DNA of 64,000 bases from Plectosphaerella cucumerina (taxonomy: Eukaryota; Ascomycota; Sordariomycetes; Glomerellales; Plectosphaerellaceae), in the NCBI GenBank assembly GCA_020746995.1, contig JAGPXD010000002.1, positions 4,216,001-4,280,000 of the forward strand. The letters are read 5' to 3'. Of the stretch, positions 1 through 9,936 are shown piece by piece. Position 1 is the first letter of the stretch. Each line of letters opens with the position of its first letter. A model generated the notes under the pieces. The model was not told where the DNA came from. It did not search any database and saw only the letters and a list, made by a program, of their open reading frames with translations. The position numbers and the translations under genes were made by a program.

Positions 1-48
1 GGTGTCAGTTCATGTCGCCAGAGATGAAGCGGCGGAAGATGTTCTCAC

Positions 49-315
49 AAAGACGAGAACTCCCCTCTCGGCCGCCAGTAGCGCTACTTCGTCGAGGCCG
101 GCTTTGGACAGCTGGCTCAGCTGGACGCCTCGGATCTCCGTGCCGATGCGAGGCGTAATGTTTTGCGTCGTGGTGCCAGGCCCCAGAATGGTCGACTTGT
201 TCGATTGAGCACGAAGGCCGGGCTCGTCGCCCTCAAAGGCAGCGACATTGACGGTGGCGGCGAACCCATCTGGTCGGGTAGGCAAATACGCCGGGTACAA
301 CGGTTCTGAAGGCAT
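49..315 (-). CDS. TauD/TfdA-family 2-oxoglutarate dioxygenase, first exon only (truncated by window edge)
   Basis: The minus strand encodes about 89 residues from the ATG at 315. They resemble the N-terminus of fungal Fe(II)/2-oxoglutarate-dependent taurine/sulfonate dioxygenases: a YPAYLP segment, then IGTEIRGVQLSQLSKAGLDE and LAAERGVLVF. In the family this last strand continues into RDQDF. Coding stops making sense right after GVLVF, where a GTGAGA donor begins at 48. A CTGAC branch-like box lies at 4-8 and the acceptor should fall just outside the window. I infer that the catalytic HxD...H residues are encoded to the left of position 1. Such enzymes release sulfite from sulfonates or hydroxylate related acids in the cytosol; the substrate cannot be told from this piece. 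Confidence 0.7.
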
Positions 316-410
316 GGCGAGTGCTTGTTTGTGTCTGAATAGTGTTTGGGTGAAAGTAACCGATGGACTTCACATCTGATATATCAACCGGCTACATCCC
401 GCCTCACTCT

Positions 411-640
411 ATCGCGGCAACACATCTCTTATGCCGAAAATGGCGCGATAAGCCACAGGATCTATCGGTTCTTTCACCATCATCGGGGAGTTTAGAGGAA
501 ACATGCTTCCCGCTTGGCAATGGTCACCGCCACGCTTCATCACGGCAACACAACTCATCACTCCGAGATGGCGCGACATGCCACACGATCCTGTACTCCC
601 TTCTACCATCACGGGAGATAAGAGGCACCATGCTTCCGTG
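411..640. repeat. Degenerate tandem repeat, two ~102-nt copies 128 nt apart (weak third copy)
   Basis: Positions 411-512 and 539-640 align end to end without gaps at roughly three quarters identity. Both begin ATCRCGGCAACACA, share ATGGCGCGA and a GCCACA block, and end in CATGCTTCC. A weaker third start (ATCACGACATCC...ATGGCGACA) lies at about 670. The rest of the 316-1126 gap holds no convincing gene; reading frames through the repeat look like chance openings. It is the shared upstream space of the divergent dioxygenase and MFS genes. Confidence 0.6.
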
Positions 641-1126
641 TCCGTCAGGGCCGGCTCTCCTACGGAAGCATCACGACATCCGATCGCCGAATGGCGACAT
701 TCGCCGCATCGGCCCCATCGCCGACGCGAATTGCCCCGTACGGCACCTCCATCGGCCCTCCCCGACGCAGAAATCGATCGCCGACCGGGGACCGGGCGCC
801 CGCGATGCGACCCTCGCGCCTCCCCGTGCCCGCGGGCTCTGCTCGGTCGGCGCCCTTCGCAATGGCATCATCTTATGGCGTATGTCGCCGTGCACTGGAC
901 GTCTGTCGGGTGGCTGTCGACTGCAGGCTTTTTCATCCCGACTCAGACCGAGCCTGGAACTTCGCCATACGCTTGAACAGTCCGGCGCCAAGTCGCGATA
1001 TCATATAAGGTCTCGAGGGAGGAAGCTTGACTTTGCATCTCCAACGGCACTTCACCATTGTCGACAGAACCGCCATCTTATCGTCCCTTGATCTCTACCA
1101 AGGACTGGCCTATTCACACCTTCGAC

Positions 1127-2689
1127 ATGGCGACCAAAGAAACCGCTGAGGTCTCGTCGGCCTCGGCCTCAGCCGACAACAGCATCGCCGCCCGCCCAGA
1201 GTCCACCAGTTGGCTGGCTCGCGTGCACCCTTACTTCAAGGACCCGGAGCACGTTCTCGTCTTCAAGCTCGACACCCTCCTTCTCTCCTGGGCCTTCGTC
1301 GCCGGTCTCATGAAGGATATGGACCAGTCCGCCACCACTGCGGCCTACGTCTCTGGTATGAAGGAGTCTCTTTCGCTGTACGGCAATGAGCTTGTCCAGT
1401 TCACGACATTCTTCTCCATCGGCTACGCCCTCTTCATCGTCCCCTCGCAGCTTGTTCAGACCCGCGTCCGCCCCTCGCTGTGGCTGCCCATCTGCGAGAT
1501 CATCTGGGGCGCTTTCACTCTGGTCACCTTTGCCGCGCGCAATGCCCAGACTGTCTACGCCCTGCGCTTCTTCCTCGGCGTCTTCGAGGCCACTTCGTGG
1601 CCCGGTATCGTCAACCTCATCTTCAACTGGTACAAACCCTCGGAGCTCGGCAAGCGCCTCGCCATCTTCGGTGTCAGCGGCGTGGCCGGCAACATGTTCC
1701 TCGGCATCCTCCAGGCCGCTCTCTACCGCAACCTCAACGGCGCCCACGGCCTCGAGGGCTGGCAGTGGCTCTTTATCATCAGCGGCATCATGACCATGGT
1801 CTGGGGCGCATACGGCCTCCTCATCGTCCCCGACACCCCCGCCACCTCTCGCGCCTACTGGCTCACCCCCGAAGAGCGCCTGCTCGCTTCTTCACGCATG
1901 ACCGACGCCGGCACTGCCACCCAGGAGTTCATCCGCGGCCGCGCCCTCTGGGATCGCCTGCGCAACCTCTTCTTCAACCCTATCGGCTACCTCTTCCTCG
2001 CTGCGTACTTGCAGTTTGCCTGGTCGCAGCGCGCCAACGCCTACTTCCTGCTCTACCTCCGCGGCCTTCAGAACGCCGCCGGGGAGTCTCTCTACTCCGT
2101 CTATACCGTCAACCTGATCCCGCTGGGCGGCTACGCCATTTCCATCGTCTGCAACATTGGACTCAACGCCGTGAGCGACTGGAAGCGCTGGCGTTGGCAG
2201 GTCTCCGTCGGTGTCGCTCTGCTGCAGCTCGTCGCCACGGGTGTGCTGGCCGGCTGGCCCGATGACAGGGCTACTATCATGACCTTCTACTTCCTCACCT
2301 ACGCGACCGCCGCCTGGGGCTATGCTCTGCTGGCCTGGCTTGCTGAGATCCTGGCCAAGGAGCCTGAGGCGCGCTCCGTCATCGTTGGTCTGGCCGTGAC
2401 TCTCGTCTACGTTGGCCACGCGACCATCCCGCTGCGCGCCTGGCGCGTCAGTGACTCGCCCAAGTACCCCATCGGCTTCCCGCTGGCGGCTGCGTTCGCA
2501 GCGGGCAGTGCCCTGGTCATCGTCGGCATGATGTTCTACGTCAAGCATTACCCTGACCTCATGACGTACGGCTTTGAGTGGAGGGAGAAGAAGGCGCTGG
2601 CTGAGGCGAGCGGTGATGAGAAGCTGGCTGTGGACGATGCCGAGGAAGAGGTGGACAAGCAGCGCGATGAGGCCAAGCGAGCCATCTGA
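1127..2689 (+). CDS. MFS transporter, anion:cation symporter (allantoate/vitamin permease-like) family
   Basis: This 520-residue membrane protein of the major facilitator superfamily should import a small organic acid or vitamin-like anion with protons. The start is the ATG at 1127; reading further upstream uses a non-ATG codon. The soluble N-terminus is followed by LVFKLDTLLLSWAFVAGLMKDMDQS, where family members carry the K-D-xx-L...D-Q-xN motif. NELVQFTTFFSIGYALFIVPSQL, RFFLGVFEATSWPG and a GWQWLFIISG loop also match the Dal5/Fen2/Liz1 group. About 12 hydrophobic segments and a charged lysine/aspartate-rich cytoplasmic tail are visible. No intron is evident. The exact substrate (pantothenate, allantoate, nicotinate, biotin) is not determined by these motifs. 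Confidence 0.85.
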   Translation: MATKETAEVSSASASADNSIAARPESTSWLARVHPYFKDPEHVLVFKLDTLLLSWAFVAGLMKDMDQSATTAAYVSGMKESLSLYGNELVQFTTFFSIGYALFIVPSQLVQTRVRPSLWLPICEIIWGAFTLVTFAARNAQTVYALRFFLGVFEATSWPGIVNLIFNWYKPSELGKRLAIFGVSGVAGNMFLGILQAALYRNLNGAHGLEGWQWLFIISGIMTMVWGAYGLLIVPDTPATSRAYWLTPEERLLASSRMTDAGTATQEFIRGRALWDRLRNLFFNPIGYLFLAAYLQFAWSQRANAYFLLYLRGLQNAAGESLYSVYTVNLIPLGGYAISIVCNIGLNAVSDWKRWRWQVSVGVALLQLVATGVLAGWPDDRATIMTFYFLTYATAAWGYALLAWLAEILAKEPEARSVIVGLAVTLVYVGHATIPLRAWRVSDSPKYPIGFPLAAAFAAGSALVIVGMMFYVKHYPDLMTYGFEWREKKALAEASGDEKLAVDDAEEEVDKQRDEAKRAI

Positions 2690-3344
2690 TGACAGGGGAG
2701 TTAGCGGTCACATGCGCGGTAGTTTAGCCATAATTTCTGCCCATGGAAGGACCATCTTAGTCAATGATCACAGCGAAATATGTTGTCCAATTCATAAGCC
2801 AGTAAGAAATGGTTCGCCATGTGACGCGATGTGGAATTGGTGAATGTCAAGAATTCAAGTTGAGGTGGACTGAGGTGATGGACTTGGCCAAGTTTGGGGC
2901 TGGCAGCTGTGATCCGTGCGAGCTTTCATCAGCTGACTCATCCCTCCATCTGAAGCCCCACTAAGGACACCCTGATTGGCCACTCGGTGCTTCCCTCCAG
3001 CCTTGCAGTTGCAGCTCTGGTGGTTCCTTCCTTCCCAAGCTCGAAAACAATCAATCGCAGGCTTCACGCGCCTGGTTTCGGTTGGAGTACTCGATTTCTC
3101 TTTCATCCCCAACCGCCACATTCCGCGGCGCGCACCATCCGCCCATACTTTGCACCTCCTGCGACCTTTTTGTTTCAGAGGGAGAGGCTCATGCCCATTT
3201 TCCTTTGTTCTCTCTTCACCCTCGACCGACAACCTTGCAACCACCCAATTGCCGCGGGGCTCCTCCTCGAACACCACACAACTTACCAGGCCGACGCCTC
3301 GTGTGCCTCGATGTCAACCGCAACCTGAACTTTGAACAATCGAA
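2690..3344. other. Intergenic, promoter of the Mlp1-like gene
   Basis: About 650 nt hold the MFS 3' end and the upstream region of the next gene. The second half is rich in CCT/CTT pyrimidine tracts, common before strongly expressed fungal genes. No gene was recognised. Confidence 0.5.
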
Positions 3345-6300
3345 ATGGCAGCGGCAGCGGTGGACACGGCGAGAGTCGCCGGCCACCTCGGCCTCGACGA
3401 ATCGATCGTGCAAAACGTTGCGACCGACCCGACCGTTGAGCTTGTCGCCTCACTGCTCCAGGCAGTCGTCGCCAAAGCCGGCGAATACGATGAATTGTAC
3501 AACGCGAAACTAATGCTCGATGTCGAGCTCGAGAGCGCCCATCGAAGCGCCGAGGACAAGGTCCGCAGCGCAAAGGCGACTGCCGACAAGGCCCTCAAGG
3601 ACGTCGAGGAAGTCCGCCAGAAGCTTCGGGAAGAAGGTTCGACCCTTTGCCAAATTCCCCAACAATGCCCGCGCCGGCCATTTCGTGCTGACAGACTATT
3701 TGCAGAAACCAAGCGACAGCAGATCGAGAATGAGTTCCAGACTCTCAAGTCCCGAGGCACCGACCATGACTCCGAGATCACCACCCTTCGCGACCGGATC
3801 GAGTCCCTTCAGTCCTCGAACCGCGCCAACATGGCTCTCCTCGAGTCCCGCAACGCTCGCGATGCTGAGATGGCCGAGGAGCTTTCCAAGCAGCACCAGA
3901 AGAACGTCCAGCTGAATAAGGAAATCACCACCCTCCAGCAGAGCCTCCAATCGGTGCAGGCCACCCTCAGCAGCGCCAAATATCGCGAGGACTCTCTCAA
4001 GCAGCAACTTGAGCTCTCCAAGCGTAGCAGCGACTGGTTCGAGACGGAGCTGAAGACCAAGAGCGATGAGGCCCTCAAGTACAGGAAGGAGAAGGGCGCC
4101 CGCATCGCCGAACTCCAGCGCCTCAACGACGACGCGATGTCCGAACTTGAATCTCTCAAGCGCAGCGAGCAGCAACTGCGAAGCCGCCTCGAAGCCGCAC
4201 AGAGCAAGGCCGAGGAGGCCCTCACCAGGGTGCAGCAGCAACAGGAAGCCTTCGCCAGGACCGAGGAGAGCTACAAGCACGAGCTCGAGAACAAGCAACG
4301 TCTCGTCGACATGTCCAACTCGCTCACGGCCAGCCACAAGACCCGCGTGCAACAGCTCGAGAACGAGCGCGAGACCCTCACCCAGAACCACGCCAATGAC
4401 ATCAAGCGCGTACAGCAGGAGCTTGAGAGGGAGAAAGAAAACTGCCGCGCCTTCGAGGAGCGCGTCGCCCAGCTGGAGACTGAGATCGACGAGCTCCAGG
4501 TCCGTATGGAACAAGCTCCGCCGGCAGAGTCTGTCCCCTCGACGCCTCGCCCCAACGGTTCGCTCGCAGCCCGCGCCGCCTCGCCTTTCGCCACTCCCGG
4601 CACCGCTCGTGGAAAGTCTGCTATCACGGCCACCCAGGCCATTGATGAGCTCTACAAGGTCAAGGCTCAACTGGCGGGCGAGAAGCGCCGGAACGCCCAC
4701 CTGTCTGAGGAGCTGGATGGCATGATTGCCGTTTTGGAGGCCAAGACCCCCGAGCTGGAGGAGCTCCAAGCCGAGGCCGACACCCTCCGCTCGGAGATCA
4801 CCAAAATGTCACAGCTGTCGCAACAGAGCTACGAGGAACGCGATGCCGCCAAGAAGCTCGCCAGGCGAGCCGAGAGCAACCTGGCCAACGCCCAAGCCGA
4901 GAGCAAGATCCTGCGTTCTCAGGTCCGCGACCTCAGCACGCAAATCCAAATGCTCGTTTTCAACATGCACGCCCACGAGAAGGGTCTTGGCCAACTTACC
5001 CGGGAGGAGACCCTGCGCCTCGAGCAGCTGTCCCGAGGTGAGGTTACAGAAGACGCCCTGTCGGACATGTCGGACACGCACCAGTTCATCACGCAAAAGT
5101 TCGTTGTGTTCAAGGACATTCGCGAGTTGCAAGAGAAGAACCAAGAACTTCTCCGCGTCACCCGCGACTTGGCGGAGAAGATGGAGAGTGAGGAAGCGAC
5201 GGCCGCCAAGAACCAGGCCGTCCAGGACCACGAGACCGTCGAGCGCCTGCAGGGCGAGCTCGCCAACATGATTGACGAGGCCAAGTCCCTCAAGACGACC
5301 ATGGAGAGTTACAAGTCCGAACGCGACATGTTCCGCCGCCTGCTGCAGCAGAAGGCATCCGCCGGCGAGCTTGCCTCCATCCTCGGTAGCTCCGTCGATG
5401 ACGACCAACGCCCGCCGCTTGCTAGTATCGAGTCAGGCCAGGGTGAGGTCGCCGCACTTCAAACTGCCCATCGCGAGCTTCAGAGCCAGTACGACTCCTT
5501 CCGCGACGATGCCGAATCCGCCCGGCAATCTCTCAAGGACCAAGTCAACCGTCTCTCGACAGAGAAGAGTAGCCTCCAGAGCGAGGTGGCCAAGATCACG
5601 AGCCAGCTGTCCCTCGCGTCTGAGAGGTACGACATGCTGCAGTCCAACTTTGCCGCCCTGCAGAGCGAGTCCAAGGAGCTCCAGAAACGCAGCCAAGGCA
5701 TGTCCGAGGCCGCTGCAAGGCAGGACATTCGCACTCAGCAGGTCGTCGAGGAGCTGGTCGAAGCTCGTGGACTTCTCGAGAGCATCCGCAACGAGTCAGC
5801 CAATCTCAAGGCGGAGAAGGAGTTGTGGAAGTCGATCCAGGATCGCATGACCAAGGACAACGAAAGCCTCGTCGAAGAGAAGAGCCGTCTCAACAATCTC
5901 CTGGCCACACAGCAATCTCTTCAGAACGAGCGCGACATCAACGACGCTGAGGCCCGACGCAAGGCCCAGACCAAGATCGACAGTCTCGAGACGGAGCTCG
6001 CCGACACGAAGCGGAAGCTGTCCGAGGAGTCTGACGAGAACAAGAAGCTCCAGCTGCGCAAGGAGTTCGACGCCCGAGAAGCTCAGAAGCGTATCGACGA
6101 GCTCTCCAGCAACTTGAGCCAGATTCGTGAGGAACACGTTGCTGTTAAGACCAGCAGAGACCACCTCCAATCCCGCGTTGATGAGCTCACCATCGAGCTC
6201 CGAAGTGCCGAAGAACGGTTTGGCCGTCTTCAACCGCGTCCCACGCCTCGCCCTGGCACCCTTAACGACCAATCGCAACCCGACGCTGACACGGAGGCTG

Positions 6301-9300
6301 AACTTCGCGATCTCATCAACGAGGTCGCTGACCTCAAGCGTGACCTTGAGCTATCCAAGACACACCTCGAAAACGCGAAGGAGCAGGCCGAACAGTACAA
6401 ACAGCTCAGCGAGCAGAATGAGGAGACCCTCGCAGAGTTCACCGCCACCCATGAGCAATACGAGCAAGAGATCCAGGCGATCGCTACGGCCAAGGACGCC
6501 CGGCTCAAGGAGCTCGAGCAACGGATCGAAGATCTCTCGAGTGAGCTGAGCAACTCTAACAAGGAGCTTTCTACGCTTCGGGACTCGCAGAACGAAGTGA
6601 CTCGCCGAGCAGAGGACGAGAAGCACATCCTGCAAGAGGAGGTCTCTCGTCTGAAGGACGAAGCTGAGCGCCACGCGGAGGCCGCCAAATTCCATCAGGC
6701 AGACCTGAGAGCCCAACTGGAGCTCACCCAGGATGCTCAAAAAGAATACGAACAAGAACTGGTGAAGCACGCCGACGCCGCCAAGCAAGTCCATCAGCTT
6801 CGCGCCGAGTACAATGAGCTCAAGAACCAGTCATCCACGCTGAATGCCGAGGCTGAGGCGGCCAAGGTGACCCTGACACAGAGCCAGAGTTCCTGGGAAG
6901 ATCGGAGGCTCCAACTGGAGCAGGAGATCACTGAGCTCAAGGCCAGGCGAAACGACGCTAATGCGCAGAACAAGCTCCTTCACCAGCAGCTTGAGAGCAT
7001 CTCTGCCCAATTCGCATCTCTGAAGCAGAGTCGCACCACGACAGACCCCAACGACGCTGTGGCCGACGCCGCCTCTCTGGGCAGCGCTGCCGACGGTCTC
7101 CGCGAACTCAACTCCTACCTGCAACGCGAGAAGGACATCCTGGAGGTTCAGTACGACCTCAAGGTTCAGGAATCGAAGCGTCTTTCGCAGCAGTTGACCT
7201 ACGCACAAACCCAGCTTGAGGAAACCCGTCTCAAGCTCGACCAGGAGCGACGGGCTCACGCCGATGGCAATCAGGGATCTATCGGACACAAGGAACTGAT
7301 GGAGAAGCTCAACGAGCTGAACCTCTACCGCGAGAGCAGCGCCACCCTCCGCAACGAACTCACCCAGGCGAGGAACCAGATTGCCGAGAAGACCGCCAAG
7401 ATCGAGGAGCTCCAGGGCAAGGTCCAGCCTCTCGAGGCACGGATCGAGGAGATCCAGCAGCAGAAGGGCTACGTGGAGGAGGAGCTCCAGCAGGTCAAGG
7501 AGGACCGCGACCGCTGGCAGAAGCGCACTGAAGGCATCCTCACCAAGTACGGCCGCGTCGACCCTGCGGAAATGGAGCAGCTCAAGGCCACCATCGCAGA
7601 GCTGGAAGCTGAGAGAGACGCTCACAAGGAGTCCGAGGCCGCCGCAAAGGCCAGCCTGCTGGAGGCCCAGAACACCCACGAAGCGGACAAGAACACCATG
7701 AAGGCCAAGTTGACGGAGCAGTTCAAGGGCCGCTCGAGACAGCTTACGACCCAGAAGAACGAAATCGCCGCCGAAAAGAAGCTCATAGAGGAGGAGCTCG
7801 CCAAGGTCAAGGAGGAGCTGGAGAATGCTAGGAAGGGCCTGGAGTCGTCGAATGCCTCGGGCGCGAGCAACGCCGAGCAGATTCCCCAACTGCAATCCCG
7901 GGTCAACACGCTCACCGCGGAGCTCGACAACGTGAAGCAGCAGCTCAGTGCCTCCGCCGCGCAAAACACCACCTCGTCCCAGCAAGTGCAGCAGCTGCAG
8001 CAAGAGATCCAGCGTCTCACTCAGGAGCTCGAGGCCAAGGCGTCTCACGCCACCACCGCGCCGACCGACACGCCAGCGGCCGCATCGACAGATGCTTCCG
8101 AGTCCGCCCAGGTCGTCGCCCGACTGGAGCAGCAGCTGGCGGAGCTGCGCCAGAGCGCCAATGCCGTCGCCGCTGCCAAGGCGTCACTCGAACAGGAGCT
8201 GGCCAACATTCGCAGCCAGCTCCAGACCGCCACCACCGAGCGCGACGAAGCGATCCAAAAAGCGTCGTCACTTGAGCAAGCCGTACAGCAGCAGCCGGCG
8301 ACCCAGCCTCAAGAGAACGGTCAGCCGCAGGGCCCCAAGCTTTCCGACGAGGAACGCAAGGTGCTCGACGAAAAGGTCGCTGCTGCCGAGGCCAAGTTGG
8401 CAGAGGCCGAGGCCAAGGTTGCCCACTTCGAGCAGAACCATGCGGCGATCGTCAAGGAACGTTCGGACAAGATGCGGAACCACCTCAACGACAAGCTGAG
8501 GCTGACAAGGGAGAAATTGGAACAAGAGTTCCAAACGAAGCTCGAACAGGAGAAGGTCATCTGGCAGGCAGAGCACGCCGTGCCGGCGCCAATCAAGACG
8601 GACGCTCCTGAACCCGCAGTCCTCGCCACGCCAGTCAAGCAGCAGACCGAACAACCGCCGAGCACGCCCACGACAGCCACGCCCGCAGTTCTCGGGGACG
8701 CGGCGCACCTGTCCGATGCCGATATCCGGAAGCTGCTGGCCACGCACCCAACCTTGAAGAACATCTTCACAGCGAATCTTAAGAAGAAGCTGGAGGAACA
8801 GGCAGCCAAGGCGGAGACGAACCTTCGCACAGAGTACGAGAAGAAGATCGCGACCGCACGCGAGGAGGGGCAGAACCTCGCCGCTAAAAAGTCGGCCCTT
8901 CAGATCAGCATGAAGGACAACCAGGCCAAGGCGGCCAACGCGAAGCTCGACGTCGTGAAGAAGGCGGCCGGAGAGACGCCCGAGAGGCCCGTGGGCGAGG
9001 TCTGGGACGAGGCAAAGGACGCCAAACCTGCCCCTGCGGCGGCACCCCCCGCGCAGCAGGGAACTCCGGCACGAGCCCCGGCGGCGGCTCCAGCGGCTAC
9101 GCCAGGCAACGCGCCTGCTACACCAGCACCGGCATCGTCGCTCCCGAAGAAGCCTGGTATGTTCTCCTCGGCCGAGTCGATCTGTGATACTTCCAAGCTG
9201 ACCCCAGACGCAGTGCCCCCCACACCCGCAGCCCCTGCGGCTCAACCGACACCCGCGCAACCAGCTCCTGCAAATGGCGCCACCACCAACAACACCACAA

Positions 9301-9704
9301 CTCCTGCAGCGCCTGCTTCAGTGCCAGTGAACCCCTTTGCTGCGGCCGCATCTAATGCCAACGCTGCTGCTAACAACCCCTTCGCCGCAGCAGCGGCTGC
9401 ACAACCGACAAACGCTCAGCCGCCTCAGCATAACGCGCAGGGCGCTCCACGGAGTGCGATTCCGGTGCCTGGCGCCCGCGGCGGTGGCGCGAGCCGAGGA
9501 CGAGGTGGACCTTACCAACCTCCGGCGAGCCGAATCCCTGGTGCTGGCCCGACTGAACGCGGCGGCCACGCAGGCAGGGGTCGTGGACGAGGCGGTGCCC
9601 AGGGTATGAACCCGGGAGCGTCAGACTTCAACCCAGGCAACAAGAGGCCTCGGGGTGATGGTGACGCGGGCGGAGGAGCCAAGAGGGCGAGAGGTAATCA
9701 CTAG
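3345..9704 (+). CDS. Mlp1/TPR-type nuclear pore basket protein (large coiled coil)
   Basis: The protein is very long and almost wholly heptad-repeat coiled coil (about residues 40-1760), followed by an Ala/Pro-rich tail and an RG-rich C-terminus ending GGGAKRARGNH. This layout is that of the TPR/Mlp1 filaments that form the nuclear basket and act in mRNA quality control and export. Two in-frame introns are probably embedded in the open frame. One is 3637-3705 (69 nt, GTTCGA...GCTGAC...GCAG), whose removal joins KLREE to ETKRQQIENEF and restores the heptads. The other is 9157-9213 (57 nt, GTATGT...GCTGAC...GCAG), which joins KKP to VPPTPAAP. The spliced product is then about 2077 residues instead of 2119. 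The start MAAAAVDTARVAGHLGLDE is the first ATG of the frame. The first donor is the less canonical one. Confidence 0.88.
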   Translation: MAAAAVDTARVAGHLGLDESIVQNVATDPTVELVASLLQAVVAKAGEYDELYNAKLMLDVELESAHRSAEDKVRSAKATADKALKDVEEVRQKLREEGSTLCQIPQQCPRRPFRADRLFAETKRQQIENEFQTLKSRGTDHDSEITTLRDRIESLQSSNRANMALLESRNARDAEMAEELSKQHQKNVQLNKEITTLQQSLQSVQATLSSAKYREDSLKQQLELSKRSSDWFETELKTKSDEALKYRKEKGARIAELQRLNDDAMSELESLKRSEQQLRSRLEAAQSKAEEALTRVQQQQEAFARTEESYKHELENKQRLVDMSNSLTASHKTRVQQLENERETLTQNHANDIKRVQQELEREKENCRAFEERVAQLETEIDELQVRMEQAPPAESVPSTPRPNGSLAARAASPFATPGTARGKSAITATQAIDELYKVKAQLAGEKRRNAHLSEELDGMIAVLEAKTPELEELQAEADTLRSEITKMSQLSQQSYEERDAAKKLARRAESNLANAQAESKILRSQVRDLSTQIQMLVFNMHAHEKGLGQLTREETLRLEQLSRGEVTEDALSDMSDTHQFITQKFVVFKDIRELQEKNQELLRVTRDLAEKMESEEATAAKNQAVQDHETVERLQGELANMIDEAKSLKTTMESYKSERDMFRRLLQQKASAGELASILGSSVDDDQRPPLASIESGQGEVAALQTAHRELQSQYDSFRDDAESARQSLKDQVNRLSTEKSSLQSEVAKITSQLSLASERYDMLQSNFAALQSESKELQKRSQGMSEAAARQDIRTQQVVEELVEARGLLESIRNESANLKAEKELWKSIQDRMTKDNESLVEEKSRLNNLLATQQSLQNERDINDAEARRKAQTKIDSLETELADTKRKLSEESDENKKLQLRKEFDAREAQKRIDELSSNLSQIREEHVAVKTSRDHLQSRVDELTIELRSAEERFGRLQPRPTPRPGTLNDQSQPDADTEAELRDLINEVADLKRDLELSKTHLENAKEQAEQYKQLSEQNEETLAEFTATHEQYEQEIQAIATAKDARLKELEQRIEDLSSELSNSNKELSTLRDSQNEVTRRAEDEKHILQEEVSRLKDEAERHAEAAKFHQADLRAQLELTQDAQKEYEQELVKHADAAKQVHQLRAEYNELKNQSSTLNAEAEAAKVTLTQSQSSWEDRRLQLEQEITELKARRNDANAQNKLLHQQLESISAQFASLKQSRTTTDPNDAVADAASLGSAADGLRELNSYLQREKDILEVQYDLKVQESKRLSQQLTYAQTQLEETRLKLDQERRAHADGNQGSIGHKELMEKLNELNLYRESSATLRNELTQARNQIAEKTAKIEELQGKVQPLEARIEEIQQQKGYVEEELQQVKEDRDRWQKRTEGILTKYGRVDPAEMEQLKATIAELEAERDAHKESEAAAKASLLEAQNTHEADKNTMKAKLTEQFKGRSRQLTTQKNEIAAEKKLIEEELAKVKEELENARKGLESSNASGASNAEQIPQLQSRVNTLTAELDNVKQQLSASAAQNTTSSQQVQQLQQEIQRLTQELEAKASHATTAPTDTPAAASTDASESAQVVARLEQQLAELRQSANAVAAAKASLEQELANIRSQLQTATTERDEAIQKASSLEQAVQQQPATQPQENGQPQGPKLSDEERKVLDEKVAAAEAKLAEAEAKVAHFEQNHAAIVKERSDKMRNHLNDKLRLTREKLEQEFQTKLEQEKVIWQAEHAVPAPIKTDAPEPAVLATPVKQQTEQPPSTPTTATPAVLGDAAHLSDADIRKLLATHPTLKNIFTANLKKKLEEQAAKAETNLRTEYEKKIATAREEGQNLAAKKSALQISMKDNQAKAANAKLDVVKKAAGETPERPVGEVWDEAKDAKPAPAAAPPAQQGTPARAPAAAPAATPGNAPATPAPASSLPKKPGMFSSAESICDTSKLTPDAVPPTPAAPAAQPTPAQPAPANGATTNNTTTPAAPASVPVNPFAAAASNANAAANNPFAAAAAAQPTNAQPPQHNAQGAPRSAIPVPGARGGGASRGRGGPYQPPASRIPGAGPTERGGHAGRGRGRGGAQGMNPGASDFNPGNKRPRGDGDAGGGAKRARGNH

Positions 9705-9936
9705 AAGAGAAAGGAGGGACGCGGGACATGAAGGAGCGACATGCTTTTGTCCGTGTACCAACATGTACACTACGGGGTTGGAGGCAAAAGGATCGAACGG
9801 TCGAGATATTGAGAGGGGGAGGACCAGACACCAACCCGTCATCACGGGCATGTACACTTGAGACGGACGCTCCGGACGAGAATTCACTTTGTTTTATGGG
9901 ACACTTCTATGTTCATGGCGGTAAACGCCGGTGGGC

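Noticed and set aside
363..1091. 242-codon plus-strand frame upstream of the MFS gene
   Set aside because: It runs through the diverged tandem repeat and into the MFS leader; composition not protein-like.
4000..8000. Long Leu-rich antisense frames over Mlp1 (for example 6831-8048 minus)
   Set aside because: Antisense of Glu/Lys/Gln codons gives Leu/Phe/Leu-rich strings; not real proteins.
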